Positions 22,432 through 34,447 of a DNA stretch of 64,000 nucleotides are shown piece by piece (the first letter of the stretch is position 1; the number at the start of each line of letters is the position of its first letter). The stretch spans positions 24,570,299-24,634,298 of the forward strand of contig OX388329.1 in the NCBI GenBank assembly GCA_947579605.1. Direction: 5' to 3'. This DNA comes from Athripsodes cinereus. Its lineage: Eukaryota > Arthropoda > Insecta > Trichoptera > Leptoceridae. Made by a program: the position numbers and the translations under genes. Below the pieces are notes generated by a model. It had not been told where the DNA came from. It made no database searches and saw only the letters and a program-made list of their open reading frames with translations.

Positions 22432-25400
22432 TAAATCTTGGTTTCATTAGATTTAATTTGTGCATTTGAACCAAATAAATAAATCTACATACTCTCTTTC
22501 AGTAATCACTATTATTTAGTTTTTGTGACGAAACTAGTGAAAAGCAAATCAACGTAAATAAACAGTTTCAGAACGAGTTTCATACATTTATAAACAAGTT
22601 TCGAGGGAGAAAACATACTTTAAATAATATGTCGAATTATACTGAAGAGGAAAGGTCTTAAGTACGAACCCGTAAAGTAAAGTAAGTAAGTCAAGTATTT
22701 GCGCACAAAGTGTAATAGGTATGTATTCAACAATGTCGGTTACATCTAAAATAATGTACAATGAACACGATTTGAAGGGCAACACGGTAACGACATCACA
22801 AACAAAACGTGTAAATCACTGCTGTCACTGATTGTGATTTGAAAATATTTGTTAAAATAACCAACAATGATTATTAACACAAAGCGAGTACCTACTACAA
22901 AATATACCGACAATAAAAATAAACAACCATTGCTCGAAGTAAAACAATAGGCATGATAATATATTAATATCTGATAAGTGTTGATAATTACATAGCACAT
23001 TTTGAATTTGACAGTAGTAATTTGCAACTGTTTGTATGTGAACAGAAGCAATAAAACAATTTGTTATCTTGGTTTCATCATTTTTTATTCGCAAGTCTTT
23101 TGTAGAACAAAAAACGGAACGAGAGTGGGACACAGATAAATAAATAATAAGTCAAGGCTTGTAATGTCTAATCTCTGATATTGACAAATTTCGATTCAGT
23201 TCTAAACTTTAAGGTATGTTTCGCTTTTCCAATTTTATTTGCCTGATGTGGTGGTCTCTTGTCATTTAGTTTTTAATTTTACTTATTATGAATGCCCTCT
23301 TATTATGAGTATCATAACTTCCTTTATGAAATGGCAAGACCATTGTTTTGCTAAATCTAAATAAGATTTTTGTTTAGTATACCAATATGATGCGTAGGTA
23401 CTTGCTTGCTTGCTTGCTATTGTCATTTGAGAAATACTGTTAAAAGATGGATGGATTCGGAGACAAAAATACAGTGGATTTCAAAACTCACTACAAAAAT
23501 TGACTTTATTTTTTATTCTAGTATCTTTAACCCTACTCTTCGGAATTTTCGCATACTTTTTTTAAGTTTTTTTTCACTAAGTTAGACCAATTTTTATTTA
23601 TCGAGATATATTTTGAGTTCTTTTCCTTTATATTATAAGCTTTCGGCAGTCGTCTTGGGGGGTTATTTAATTACACGTGTTTTAATATTGTTTTGAAGAT
23701 TTACTTATCAGTATTAATTTTAAAAAAAAAATATTTACTTAGATAAATGTGACTTTTAGCATCAAAACCTCTATCAGTTTCTAGAATCTTGTTTCGTCCC
23801 TTAAGGGGATCGAGACAAGCCTCTACAGCAAAGCACATATATATTCTTACTATTATTATTTTAACACAATATTCACGGTATCTTGTATCCTTTACTGTAC
23901 TTACATAAATTCCTACTTAGGAATCTATAAGAGAATTTAAGATAAATATTTATAGAATTTTCAATAATATTATACTGTATTATCTAAGAATATCTACTGG
24001 TATGCATAATGCATTGTAAACTGTACGACCTTTGCCTTTAGGAAGCAGGATAGACATTCTAATGCAAGTATCTGACGATCAATAAGGTTTTTATTACTTC
24101 ATGATTATAATATCAGTACAAAAATGTTTTTTTTTTAAAGAATTTTGTTTTAAAAGACGATCATGCTCGATTCATAGACCATCACATTTATGACTTGTGT
24201 TTATCTTATAATTTTCACTTAATTTGCTAGTTCCCAGAGCTATTAAATGTATAAAATTTCATAAGAAGAATTTCAACTCGTCGCATCTCAAGATAAAACA
24301 ATAATTGTGAATAACAACACACACAATGTTGTTTTTAGGATCTGCAAATCGACTCAAGGTAATGGTTTTATTGGCTGTTTCCATGTAGCGTTAGAACAAA
24401 TTAATGTACCTACTCATACTAAACACACACACACACAGAATTACATAATATCTAATTGTCATTATTCTCTTATTCTCGCGGTATCAACAAATTTGCATAT
24501 TTTGCACGAAGATTCATTATGAATAATTCACCGTCAACAAAGTAAACCGGCATAAGACCGACGTACGTATATGGATTTATAGAGTATGATATTTTGTCTT
24601 TATACTCATCTCCGCAACGAATTGAGGACACCGGCATAGTTCTGGACAGGCAAAATACTTACATAATATTTCATAATACATCCGATATCTGTGCGAGTAA
24701 TATACCACAGAGATTAATTGTATAAAAATAGGATACCTACGTAAGTACTGAATAACTTAATCGTGGATTATGACGACATAAGCTGGGATTAATATTTCTA
24801 ATTAAAAACAAAACACTTGTTTTCTGATACCACTGGTATATACTCATAGCTAGTCTTCTACCACATTTGCTTAAATCTTTCTTTTCTTCTATTAAATTCT
24901 AGATTGTGTCTTCATATAGTCAAATTCTTTCTGGGATGTGTAATGTTCATCGTACTTGTATTTGTTTAGTCTTTCTGGAAGGTGATTTGCTTCACTGCGG
25001 AGAGTGATTTGAGGGATTTTTGGTATAGTATTTTTTCAATGTATTTGCACCTTCCTTATTAAATTCTTCATTTGATATTTATATCATTGTATTATATTTT
25101 AAATATTTTATCACACGTTGAATAACACTTTTATTGGTCAAAGCGTTTTCATCTCTGTTACTGATTTTTTGGTCCGTGTTAAGTATTACATCTATGCCAT
25201 ATATATGATAACTTTCAAGCTAAGCACTATGTGTTGTTTAATCTGAACGTTGTTCCCAGTTTCAGGCTAAGTATATACATCATATGTTCATTATTCACAG
25301 CAAAAAACTTGGGTCATATCACAACTAGTTGCTTGATACTTGATTTTTTTATATAATTAGACATTTTACGTTAGCGCATGAGTCAACATCCTACATCAAA

Positions 25401-25779
25401 TTCTAATTAGTATAAAAACCAAAGTATGGTCTACTGGAATACTCACGCACTACAATTTTCTTAATTTATTGTTTATATATTTTTTGCATACTACCATGTT
25501 GATATGCAAAGCCAATCATTTAGTTAATATTAAGTAATTTATTCATTATCAAGGCAACATTTCAATATTTAAACACCAGACAACACCTACACAAACATTG
25601 ACATATTTTCTTTAGTAGGTAATAACCTAATTGTTCGTTTAGCATGAATATATAGGTACATATATATGAGTATTATTTATTTTTATATCATTGCTATAAA
25701 TTGCATAAGACTGTAATTATTGAACATTTTAGAGAATAAAGTGATATATTTTCTCTCTGGTTTCAATCCTGTAAATCAA
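22432..25779. other. Long AT-rich stretch without a supported gene
   Basis: It contains a (CTTG)n run near 23401-23418 and a small hairpin at 23788-23819 (CTTGTTTCG/CGAGACAAG). Short frames such as 24307-24522 lack recognisable motifs. Confidence 0.3.
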
Positions 25780-25789
25780 TTTGCAGCAA

Positions 25790-26025
25790 AATCTTGCATC
25801 TTTCTTTCCATTGCACTTCTTCCTTCACAATCTTCTTCAGCTCCTAATACTATCCGCAACTTAAATCCTAGCATAGATCGTCGAAGTATTCTCGGCTTGA
25901 GCGCCTCCTATGGTTAGTCCGCTCGGCCGTTCCTTTTACTATTAATTCTTGTAGGTTTTTGTGACGCATTATTTGACTAAACAATCTGATGCGTCTTTCA
26001 AATAGTCCCCCGCTATCACGTCGTC
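25790..26025 (-). mobile_element. LINE relic, C-terminal fragment (LINE-o)
   Basis: The minus-strand translation reads LFERRIRLFSQIMRHKNLQE and then, a few residues on, VKGTAER and RRRSSREYFDDL. This follows the LINE tail pattern RRRLRFFGHIMRH-LxELI-GK-EGKR-RGRSP-RYFDQI. Further along, ELKKIV and QWKE match the ELKRxAEDRxxWR end. Stops and frameshifts show it is dead. Confidence 0.7.
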
Positions 26026-26067
26026 ATAGACCTTTTTCTCGCATTTATATAATTAATTAAACTAAGA

Positions 26068-26093
26068 TTATTATAGATTTTAATCTATAATAA
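26068..26093. other. Perfect 12-bp palindrome with a 2-base loop
   Basis: TTATTATAGATT and AATCTATAATAA are separated by TT. Such a structure could extrude as a cruciform. Confidence 0.8.
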
Positions 26094-26151
26094 CCAGTTA
26101 ACACTAACTGCACGCAAACAACTTAGTAGTATTTTATCCTCATCACTAAAT

Positions 26152-26210
26152 AAAAATATTAAGGATATGGAAAGTTAGTAAAGAAATATCTTTCCATATC
26201 AATATTTTTT
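26152..26210. other. Hairpin with arms of about 21 bp
   Basis: AAAAATATT-GATATGGAAAG and CTTTCCATATC-AATATTTTT pair around a 15-base loop, with a small bulge. It is close to the palindrome at 26068-26093. Confidence 0.7.
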
Positions 26211-26282
26211 ACATCTATTTATACCATCAATAGAATAGGTCGTCCTATAAGTCCACGTTTAAACGATCGCGATGTCCAAGAT

Positions 26283-26450
26283 GACTGACACATCTCATCG
26301 CTACAATGAAGATGTTAAATTTCTTATTGAACCATATCATAATATTATGTTTTACAAACATCTGCCTTTTAAAGACAGACACTCGTAACTTACAGAGAAT
26401 AGTGGGAGTCCTAAATTTCTTTATCGGCGAATCCACGATATAAGTTTACC
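26283..26450 (-). repeat. SINE-A, diverged 5' part
   Basis: The minus strand shows CGTGGATTCGCCGATAAAG, then CTCCCACTATTCTCTGTAAG, CTTTAAAAGGCAG and a GCGATGAGAT block, in SINE-A order. Confidence 0.6.
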
Positions 26451-26721
26451 AGTAATAAATTGAATTCTTCTGTGATTTGTTAGTATTGGCACATTTTGCC
26501 TTTACATTTCAAAGATCTTTGCCTAAACATAATATTGTGGCAATAAGATTTATAAATTCATTGTTTTAACATATTTCACATTTTACGAGGCCTTGTTTGT
26601 TACCCACAAAACAATATTATTAGTTGTGTTTTAACGTAGGTAGGTATATAAATAAATAAGATATCTTGATTGGAGAAGCATATTCACACAATGTAACATA
26701 GTGCTAATGGGAAAAAGTGAG

Positions 26722-26790
26722 AAAGGCGTCCCAATGCTAACGAACCGGCTCTAGGCTGGTTCAAGTGATCACATTTAGCATCTGTTTAAT
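26722..26790 (-). repeat. SINE-C body fragment
   Basis: GGCGTCCCAATGCTAACGAA and CGGCTCTAGGCTGGTTCAAG correspond to the reverse complement of 57090-57130. A similar piece is at 40578-40660. Confidence 0.5.
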
Positions 26791-26811
26791 TTCTTGTTTG
26801 GAAAAATGTCA

Positions 26812-27099
26812 GATTAAAAACTCGGAGCTAGTCAAAAACACGATCACTTTATTCTGCCATTTCGGTAGAAGAGAATGATTACAGAAGCATAGATAGTCTA
26901 TATCTAAATTGAGCATAGGCAATGCAGCACAGAACGCTTTAAATTCGTCTCGCTCTGTGGTGCCAAAGTCCTGTGTCAACATTATCCACAGCCAACGTTT
27001 ACATATTCCGTCATTTTCACAGTCACGATATACCACAGTTCCAACAATCGAGAAAAACTTAATGTAGACTTTAGAAACAACATTTTTTTTATCATCCAT
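26812..27099 (-). CDS. Unidentified 96-codon ORF, possibly an exon or transposase N-terminus
   Basis: The frame starts MDDKKNVVSK in a good start context (CCAAATGG) and continues through CENDGICKRWLW and TTERDEFKAFCAA, with balanced amino-acid use unlike the Leu/Ile/Phe-rich chance frames around it. I do not recognise the family. The KRW-W ... F-K-F layout is only faintly like the N-terminus of PIF/Harbinger nucleases. It faces the candidate exon at 27405-27469 across about 300 bases, so a shared divergent promoter is possible. A SINE-C fragment lies just beyond its stop. Confidence 0.3.
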
Positions 27100-27404
27100 T
27101 TGGATTGTGCGATTCGCGATAGGCGGATCTTATATTGTGACAGTGAGTGAATTGGTGAACACATGTTCACGGACACCGAAAATGATCTATAAAGCCGTTT
27201 GGCAAATCGTTTGTGGTAGTGGGTGGTTTTTCTAACTTTTTCCGATTACATTATGTAAACATAATTCTCCAATCGAGATGTGTGATTGGTTTTGTTAACG
27301 ACACGTTGTGTGTCCAAATCCACTTAATACAACAAAAGAACAGTAACTATTTTAAACATTTGTTTTTATTAATACTCACATTTTATCTGCACAATCGACG
27401 CCAA
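27100..27404. promoter_or_regulatory. Candidate divergent promoter region
   Basis: This stretch lies between two outward-facing starts, the minus-strand ATG at 27099 and the plus-strand ATG at 27405. No clear TATA box is visible. Its role is inferred from position only. Confidence 0.2.
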
Positions 27405-27469
27405 ATGATCTATTTCTTGTTCAGAGTTATTGTTCTATTGGCCTCGGGCAATAAAGTACGCCAGCCACG
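27405..27469 (+). CDS. Candidate first exon with signal peptide
   Basis: ATG in the context CGCCAAATGA opens 21 codons, MIYFLFRVIVLLASGNKVRQ then P. They form a short hydrophobic core after a single start and a small-residue cleavage-like site (LLASG). The frame runs into CACG|GTAAGTT, a near-consensus 5' splice site, leaving phase 2. A secreted or membrane protein with further exons downstream is inferred. The frame stays open only a few bases into the putative intron. No downstream exon was identified, and a chance match remains possible. Confidence 0.35.
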
Positions 27470-28299
27470 GTAAGTTATTCAACGCCCATTGGTCAAACAA
27501 AAAACATACTTTATTACCCATGATACTAATAATTTTAAAGTTTTATTGCAAACGAAATCAATACAAATTAGTATAATAATATACTAAGAACATTATTAAG
27601 TTGAAGATAATAGTCAGGTGACATAAGACCATTAATAATAATATTAAAATCGCGAGATTATGAGTAGCGATTGAATTATGTTAAGTATTATGTTCAGCAT
27701 AAAAATAATAATTCAAATTTAATAGATTAGATTAAAGAGATTAAAGAATTTAATATATATACATTGTGAATTACTGAACACATACATATTAATTTCACCA
27801 ATAAATTTTTAGAATGAACTAAATAAAAAAAAATCTTGTGAACATAGTCACTCACTCACGGCAGAGAATGTGGACGACAACATAATGTTCTTTTTGGGTA
27901 ACTATCAATAGAAATTCTCACATGACCCAACCAGGACCTTTTACATAATGTTTCGGAAAATAGCATACTAACACATTTTACTACCGAAACACGGCTTCTT
28001 TGATGAATTATGAAATGTTTGAAATGATAATGACTATTTAACTGTTTCAGCTTCTTGTCAACAAGATTTGTTTTAATAATGAAATGAAAACAATGCGAAA
28101 GTAAAAAAAAAATACGAGAGAGATTACGGTAATTCTTGAATCAAATTTTGAAAATTTTCAACGACAATTGACTTAAAAGATTGTTTTACTAACCTGTTAG
28201 GTACGTATTTTTTGTTGCTAATATCAATAAAGCGATCAACATCAATAATTATTTTTAAAATGAAACACAATATATAGTTATTCCACTATTGACTTTATT
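27470..28299. other. AT-rich, possibly intronic; nothing recognised
   Basis: No frames or terminal repeats supported. Confidence 0.3.
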
Positions 28300-28350
28300 T
28301 ATTTTTGCGAGCCGGGTTTTAAGAGCTTCCGCTCTCATCGTCAGGCAAAA
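28300..28350 (-). mobile_element. Possible Penelope-like 3' end fragment
   Basis: The minus strand reads CCTGACGATGAGAGCGGAAG, then CTCTTAAAACCCGGCTCG. This is the GATGA-(inverted short repeat)-AAAC-type phrase often found near the 3' end of Penelope-like elements. Only about 50 bases remain. Confidence 0.35.
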
Positions 28351-28789
28351 GTAAAGTGAAGCTTCATTACAAGTTAAGTATGTGACAAACAGAAAACAAT
28401 AAGTAAAAATTAAAATTTAGAAGATGTGTTATTATCATGTATCGTCAACCATATTATAATAATTATGAGCCGCTGTGGACGGTCTTATATAAAACATCTC
28501 CAGCATTTGCCTTTGTACGATAACGGGGAAACCACAGAAAACCCTTATCAGAGATGTGCATTATTATAGAGCAGGGGTGGCCAACCGGTCGATTGCGATC
28601 GACCGGTCGATCGCGACAATTAATCCAGTCGATCGTGGCAAAGCAAAAAATATAAACATACATAAATACGTAGAACAAACTGCGCAACGTAATCACCAAC
28701 TGCTGCACGCATCATCTTGTATAATTTTTCAATCGCCGTTCCGTCACGTTATTTATCTCTCTTTTATCTATGTCTATGATATCTATGAA

Positions 28790-29136
28790 ATGGCTACAAA
28801 ATTTGTAGATACTTTTCAAATGGACTACATGATGCTTCAAAACGAAATTATTACTCTGCGCTGCGACATATATCTAAAATCAAGGTCATCCTCAGGTCTA
28901 GATTTCTGGGCATTGGTTTCCAATAAGAAATATCCAAGTTTGAAGAAATGTGTTCGTGTTTTGGTTCAACATATTTATGTGAGTCAGCATTTTCCTACTT
29001 AAAACAAACAAAAAATAAACACCGTTCTCGCTTGACAGACGCTCATACACTGGATTCTTTAAAATTGGCAATTTCCAACTACAAACCTGATTTTACTAAT
29101 TTAGCGGAAGATGCTCAGACGCAGTGCTCTCACTAA
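28790..29136 (+). pseudogene. hAT transposase C-terminal remnant (ZBED/EPM2AIP1/GTF2IRD2-like)
   Basis: One frame reads NEIITLRCDIYLKS, then DFWALVSNKKYPSLKKC. After a frameshift near 28950 another frame continues FGSTYLCESAFSYLKQTKNK, then HRSRLTDAHTLDSLKL, SNYKPDF and a stop. This is the hAT dimerisation region of the group domesticated in vertebrates as EPM2AIP1 and GTF2IRD2. Its FGSTYLCE-(S/T)-F ... K-RSRLT-H block is conserved. The N-terminal zinc finger and catalytic DDE core are missing. Confidence 0.85.
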
Positions 29137-29265
29137 TATACATAAGTAGTTGCTAAGAATCATTTTCAGTTTTATGTTTTCCCTCTTAATAAAATAAAAA
29201 TACTACTTAATTGTGTACTGAACTATGCTGTTTCATTTAAAATTTCAAGATGTATGTAATTCTGG

Positions 29266-29370
29266 TTGGTTGGAAGAAATTGCCTAATGGCAATAAGCCC
29301 GCCAGTGTACAGTTATATTTGTTTATAGTATGTACAAGAAGATGTATAAATATAAATAAATAAATAAAAT
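29266..29370 (+). mobile_element. LINE 3' tail nested in the hAT
   Basis: GGTTGGTTGGAAGAAATTGC, then CTAATGGCAATAAGCCCGCC, then an AT-rich part ending in (AAAT)n. This is the insect LINE 3' UTR signature. Since it lies inside the hAT it arrived later. Confidence 0.75.
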
Positions 29371-29448
29371 AATTGGTAGATCGCACAGGGCTTCCTCAGT
29401 AAACAATAGATCTTGGATCTAATCAAGTTGGCCACCCCTGTTATAGAG

Positions 29449-31627
29449 TTTGCCTCCTCTAGTTGAACTATAATTAAGAGTGTGATGTATTTCAACATCA
29501 TTTTTATTTTGTGGAAAAAAATGCAAACTGTTTTAGTTTACCCATATTTAATAATAGGTACCTAAAGTCACATGGTTTCAACTAACAAAGTCATTGTCAA
29601 GCAAGTGATCATTTCCGGTGTCATAAATACGGAGATTTACAAAATCAACGTTATCCCAATAATTTTCATAAAAAGGTATGGTGCTATTGTATTGACTACC
29701 GATTAAATAAGAATTTATAGAGATTAACTTTTGATTAAAAAGACGGTGATCGTTGTAGTGCTACCAGACAAGACAATCCATTTTTCACTCCTTCTTACCG
29801 TTTATATTATGATGACGATATACATAGGAGCATCAGGAATATTGTGTAAAAGCTTGATTAGCGCAAATGGAAGGAGGATTGTCTTTGCTCTGGGTGTGTA
29901 AAGTGAGTATTTACGGGAATGAAAAATGTAAAGGAATCGATCATTTTATCATCATGTTTTTTTCTCCCTGCTTTCTTATAAGAGTGGAGTTGTCTATGTA
30001 TTATTAATAAGGCATTTCACAGTGTGCGTGTGTGTAAAATTAATTAATATTTATTATTTGTTTTATAATTTGATAATGCACGTTAATTTAATTTACACAT
30101 AGTTATTTATTGTTGACGTGTAATAAAAAAAATAAGTATTTATAAATCTCGACTTATCCTTGCACATTTATGGAAACGTGTTAATTTATTATATTAAGAA
30201 ATTAAATGTGATCATTACTATGTAAACATACCCACGACCAACAAAGATAATGTGTTACGTATCTTTGCGTGGTATTAAAATGATAAAACCGCTGCGGTTA
30301 CCCAATTATGAGTAAGATCCTATATTCATCCCCACCTTGGAACGGATCCAGATTAGCCTGGGACTTACACATTCATACATTCACTATTTTTTTCCGATAA
30401 AAAGACATCCACATCTTGACAAATTTTTATGTTGTGTATCTTCGACACCAGACCACAAACTGAATATTTCCATCAAATTCTTTAATTCCACATCCTTTTC
30501 TTTTCGTCATACATACACAGGACATTTGCGAACCAGACATACAAAGCATGGTTCATATATGTTCAGTATTATTTTATTGATTAACAATAGCACAGGAATA
30601 ATGTTTCTTATAAAAAAAAATGTGTCCGTCCAGATGTTTTTACCTCTTGCGTGTTTAAACACAAAAATATTGTACAACATATTATATAAAGCTCGCCAAA
30701 AGAACACGATTTTTTATCAATTTATTATAATTATTAAAATTTTGCGAAGATTCTATAGTTGATGCACCAAACATGTAGGCACTTGAACTCTTGAATCATA
30801 GGAAATGACAAAATTGGTACAATTTTTCCTAGAAGACAATGTACATATTTTTAAATGGAGAAGTATTTTTTTTAACTATGTCAAATATTTGAGAAAACTA
30901 TACAATTAAATTTGAGAAAACTATTCACAAATAGTATCACAATTCCTTAATTGGATATATTGAAACAATTGTTTAGTTCTACTATAGATTAAACAAAACG
31001 AGAGTCAATTCTTAGGTCATTATCGATTGATTAATATAAAGTAGAATGAAATGCTTGATTTAATTTATTCAATTATTTTTGCTCCTTTTTTACCTTTGAA
31101 TACTTTATTAACTTTGGTAGACAATGGTGCAAAAGAGCAAAAGTTGTACAATTAATAAAAAAAAAATAACTAGAACAAACCGCAAACAGAATTAGTAATA
31201 ACAAGATAATGTAGATCATTGAATTTCACCTTAATTATTGTTTACAAAAGATTTCCTTGAAAACTTAACACATTATTGTATCATAATACTTCTAATAATA
31301 CAGGAAAAACCACAGACGCTTGCATACATATTATTGTTATACCTAGACGCAGTTTACCCAATAATATTACCCACGTTTGTGTATTCTTTGATATAAATAA
31401 CTCCACACGGCCATTTATATGTAAAAACAATGAATGATGTCATCTTCAAGTTGCATTATATGAATGAATATGGGAAAATATGACTATTACTAATTATTAT
31501 AGATAGGATTACTGACATAATACAAGATGCATTGAGTGTATGAATATTTTCTAGGTACAAAGCGTTTCAGATACCTTGCATTAATTGTTAAGAGCTACAG
31601 TAAAAACACTTATATAATTTTTGAACA
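29449..31627. other. AT-rich stretch, one unexplained 141-codon ORF
   Basis: The frame 30337-30762 (+) starts MERIQISLGL and is long for this base composition. It overlaps an opposite-strand frame, is rich in Ile, Phe and Ser, and has no recognisable motif. The rest holds short chance frames. Confidence 0.25.
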
Positions 31628-31745
31628 ATGCTCAACAATTTATTTTTTTATCACGGAGAGGACAGCTTCCATGTTGATTGCATTCTGTAAGTCTGCTAGC
31701 TACCCCACTTGTGGAATATGCCGTGATAGGATAGCAGTATCATCA
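31628..31745 (+). repeat. SINE-A, 3' half
   Basis: CACGGAGAGGACAGC, then TCTGCTAGCTACCCCACTTG and TGCCGTGATAG. The segment is shared with the 3' end of the LINE at 63149-63781. Confidence 0.75.
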
Positions 31746-32062
31746 ATAACATTACTTCGAAGTATGTACTCTATCGATTTTCCATGCTAATTAGAGGGGG
31801 GAGGGTAAAAAAATCGGACCAAAAAATTATCCAACAAGATCCATATTATTATTCTCTGAGCTATTCTCCACCAAACTGCATTCATGGAACTCGGTTCTTA
31901 CATTTTGCACACTCACTTTCCTCTACAGCACGGTCTACAAGTGATAAATAATAGATACTTGTGTCGTAAAGGTGGGGTAAGAATGTGCAAAGATTATACC
32001 TATTATGTATAAAAGAGTCTTATGAACCGAGAATAATTATTATTAGTACCTACATATACATA

Positions 32063-32305
32063 CACTGAGAAAAATACTCACAACGAATCATTGGGACGTA
32101 CTATCAGATTAGGACCAGAGATAGTACAAACGATTCATTAGTACGAATCTATAATATTAACTTTTCAAAGACAATTCGTTAGTAAATTTACCAATGATTT
32201 TTTTGCGAAAAGTTAATATTATAGACTCGTACTAATGAATCGTTTGTACTATCTCTGGTCCTGAAAGTACGTACCAATGATTCGTTTTGAGTATTTTTCT
32301 CAGTG
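32063..32305. mobile_element. Palindromic TA-flanked MITE, copy 2 (243 bp)
   Basis: It starts CACTGAGAAAAATACTCAC and ends GAGTATTTTTCTCAGTG, flanked by TA at 32061-32062 and 32306-32307. The halves are extended reverse complements. It is the best-preserved copy of the family at its ends. Confidence 0.9.
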
Positions 32306-32943
32306 TAGATTTCACTAGATACGGTAATTTATCAATGATGAACCTTCAACTGTATAGGTATATTATTAAAATGCAGTTGTAATTGGTATATTATTCTTAC
32401 CATATAATCAATCAATGGTCATTATAATATGTAATATATAATTATTTATATTAATATATATAGTAAAGCATTTATTAAAAAGAAGTTCTTACATATCCAC
32501 AAAAGGTGTTCTAAGAATTATTCATATTGAGTAAAGTTTGACCAATCTAATATTACAAAATAATATGTTAATGTGATTGTGTGGGACGAAGAATGTTTAA
32601 TATTATGTTTCAATAATTTAAGAAATAATATTAAATATGGAGTTTTGAAAGTTTTAAAATATTTATTACTTTTTTCTTTTAATCACTCACTAAACACTTT
32701 TGCGCCAATCGAATCATGTTTTTCCACAACGTTCCTAGTGCACAGTCGTCGAAAAGAAAAATCATTCTTAATTTACATAAAATTATTTCGATGAAAGTTG
32801 AACATGTGATTCAAAATTGTTTTCATAAAACAAACATGGAAATTCATATATTCATATTCATTACGAATTTTCAGATCTGCTTTCTCAAAAAAGTAATATT
32901 ATTGTTTATTAATTTAAGATAAAGACATTTAAGCTCAATGTAT
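32306..32943. other. AT-rich spacer
   Basis: No supported gene. Confidence 0.4.
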
Positions 32944-33137
32944 CGAGGTGACTGGCAAGAGACCAAAAGGAAGGCCAAAGCGAAGATGGCGTGAAGTAGT
33001 CAGACAAGACATGCGGAACTGTGATATTTCCCATGAGGATGCGCTCGACAGAACCAAGTGAAGAAACAAGACAAGAAAGGAAGATCTCACCACCATGTGG
33101 GATTAATAATTGCCCAAGGAGAAGAAGAAGAAGATAT
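32944..33137 (+). mobile_element. LINE relic, C-terminal fragment with (GAA)n tail (LINE-f)
   Basis: The translation VTGKRPKGRPKRRWREVVRQ, then DMRNCDISHEDALDRTK, then stops and KTRKEDLTTMWD, matches the TGxRPRGRPKKRW ... DRxxWRxxxRxADP ending of a LINE group. It ends in GAGAAGAAGAAGAAGAT. Confidence 0.8.
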
Positions 33138-33420
33138 ATAGATACCTAAGCACTTGTACAAAATTGTTACTCTCAAAATGTATTTATTTATTTTATTCTT
33201 CAATGTACATTGGATGCAATATTACAAATCAAAAAAGTATTATAAAAATATCAGCTGTACAATTCAATGTATAGAGGACAAGTGTATTCGTTAAAATGCG
33301 ATGTGTTTCAACTAACCCGATTATTAAAATTAAAAAAAAAAATCGAATGTTTCGTGATTGACACTGTGGAATTCCATATTTATTATTAATTTATATTAAA
33401 AGAAAATGGATAACATATAA

Positions 33421-33760
33421 TTGATTCATGACTGTGACAAAGGAAGAAAGTTGGATATATTGGAATCATTAGAAATAAATAATTGCTGCATAAAGAATGA
33501 AAACATTATAAATATCCAAATTTCACCTATATTATCTCCACTCTTGTCTATGCTTCTTTATACTCCACCCCTGCCCCCGCCCACCACTCTTTCACCTTCA
33601 CCACAACATTGACTGTCTTTGAAAATAATATGTTTAGTATTGTTACTGATGATGGAACAAGTAGTTCCGAAAACGTTTTAACTCTAGTTAAAGTTATTCT
33701 AGTGGAAAATCCAAAGTTTATTTTAATATAAATTAATAAAAAAACATATACATACGAGTA
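33421..33760 (+). mobile_element. Possible Penelope-like element, C-terminus and 3' end
   Basis: A 63-codon frame starts IHDCDKGRKLDILESLEINN after its Met, resembling the nKGrkLdxLExLEI block after the nuclease domain of Penelope-like elements. About 30 bases after the stop comes GATGATGGAACAAGTAGTTC and then CGAAAACG, a phrase common near their 3' ends, followed by an A-rich tail near 33740. Nothing upstream is recognisable. Confidence 0.45.
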
Positions 33761-34447
33761 AACGGAGGATGGGACGACACGTCGTATAGATAGTATTTTT
33801 TCCTAACAAATTTTATAATTTAATTTTGGCTGCTATGGAGAAGATATGATATTAACATATATATTTTACAATGGACTTGAATATTTATGTAGGTACATGA
33901 GAACCGGTGGGTGATCTAATGACAGTATTGAAATAACACTTCCAGTTTAATAGCCTATAATTACGACATAATATATCATAAATGTTTATTTTTTTTCATC
34001 AAGTAAGTATCTAGAAGTCTATAATTTATCCCTGTATATATAGGAGTAGAGTATAGTTATACATATGTCGATAACTAATTTATTATGTTTATTGCTCAAT
34101 TAAGGTACCTATCTAATATGTCTAATTTTATAAATAATTTGTAGGACTGATAGTATAACGAAATTAATAAAAGGTATAAAATGTAATGTTCAATAATAGA
34201 TAGGTACACAGTTGGCCAAATTGATAACTTTAACTTGCTCATACATTTCTTGACTCATCAAAGCCGGATTCCTAACGTTAGAATATTGTTATAGAAACTG
34301 AGGGTACTCCATTATGATACTGGATTTTCAGCCCCACCGTCACAACCACTGGGCTTGTCCTGCAGAATATTCCATATAAATATGAAAAACTTTCAACGAT
34401 TTTTGATTTTGAACAATACGAATCTACTGCTATTCCATTACTTAGAC

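Larger units (their letters stand above)
28572..29440 (+). mobile_element. hAT transposon, internally deleted, with 8-bp duplication
   Basis: The ends CAGGGGTGGCCAAC and GTTGGCCACCCCTG are perfect complements. They are flanked by the exact 8-bp repeat TTATAGAG (28564-28571 and 29441-29448). It opens with a CGATCGACCGG-rich palindromic block. The interior encodes only the C-terminal dimerisation end of the transposase. A LINE 3' tail (29266-29370) is nested inside. At 869 bp it cannot be autonomous. Confidence 0.92.

Noticed and set aside
30337..30762. 141-codon ORF as a host gene
   Set aside because: Composition is Ile/Phe/Ser-rich, no domain or splice context was recognised, and it overlaps an opposite frame. 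Kept only as an unexplained frame.
34330..34380. Exon of a ligand-gated ion channel on the minus strand (SPVVVTVGLKI)
   Set aside because: Similarity is limited to a few residues and does not continue into the next conserved block.
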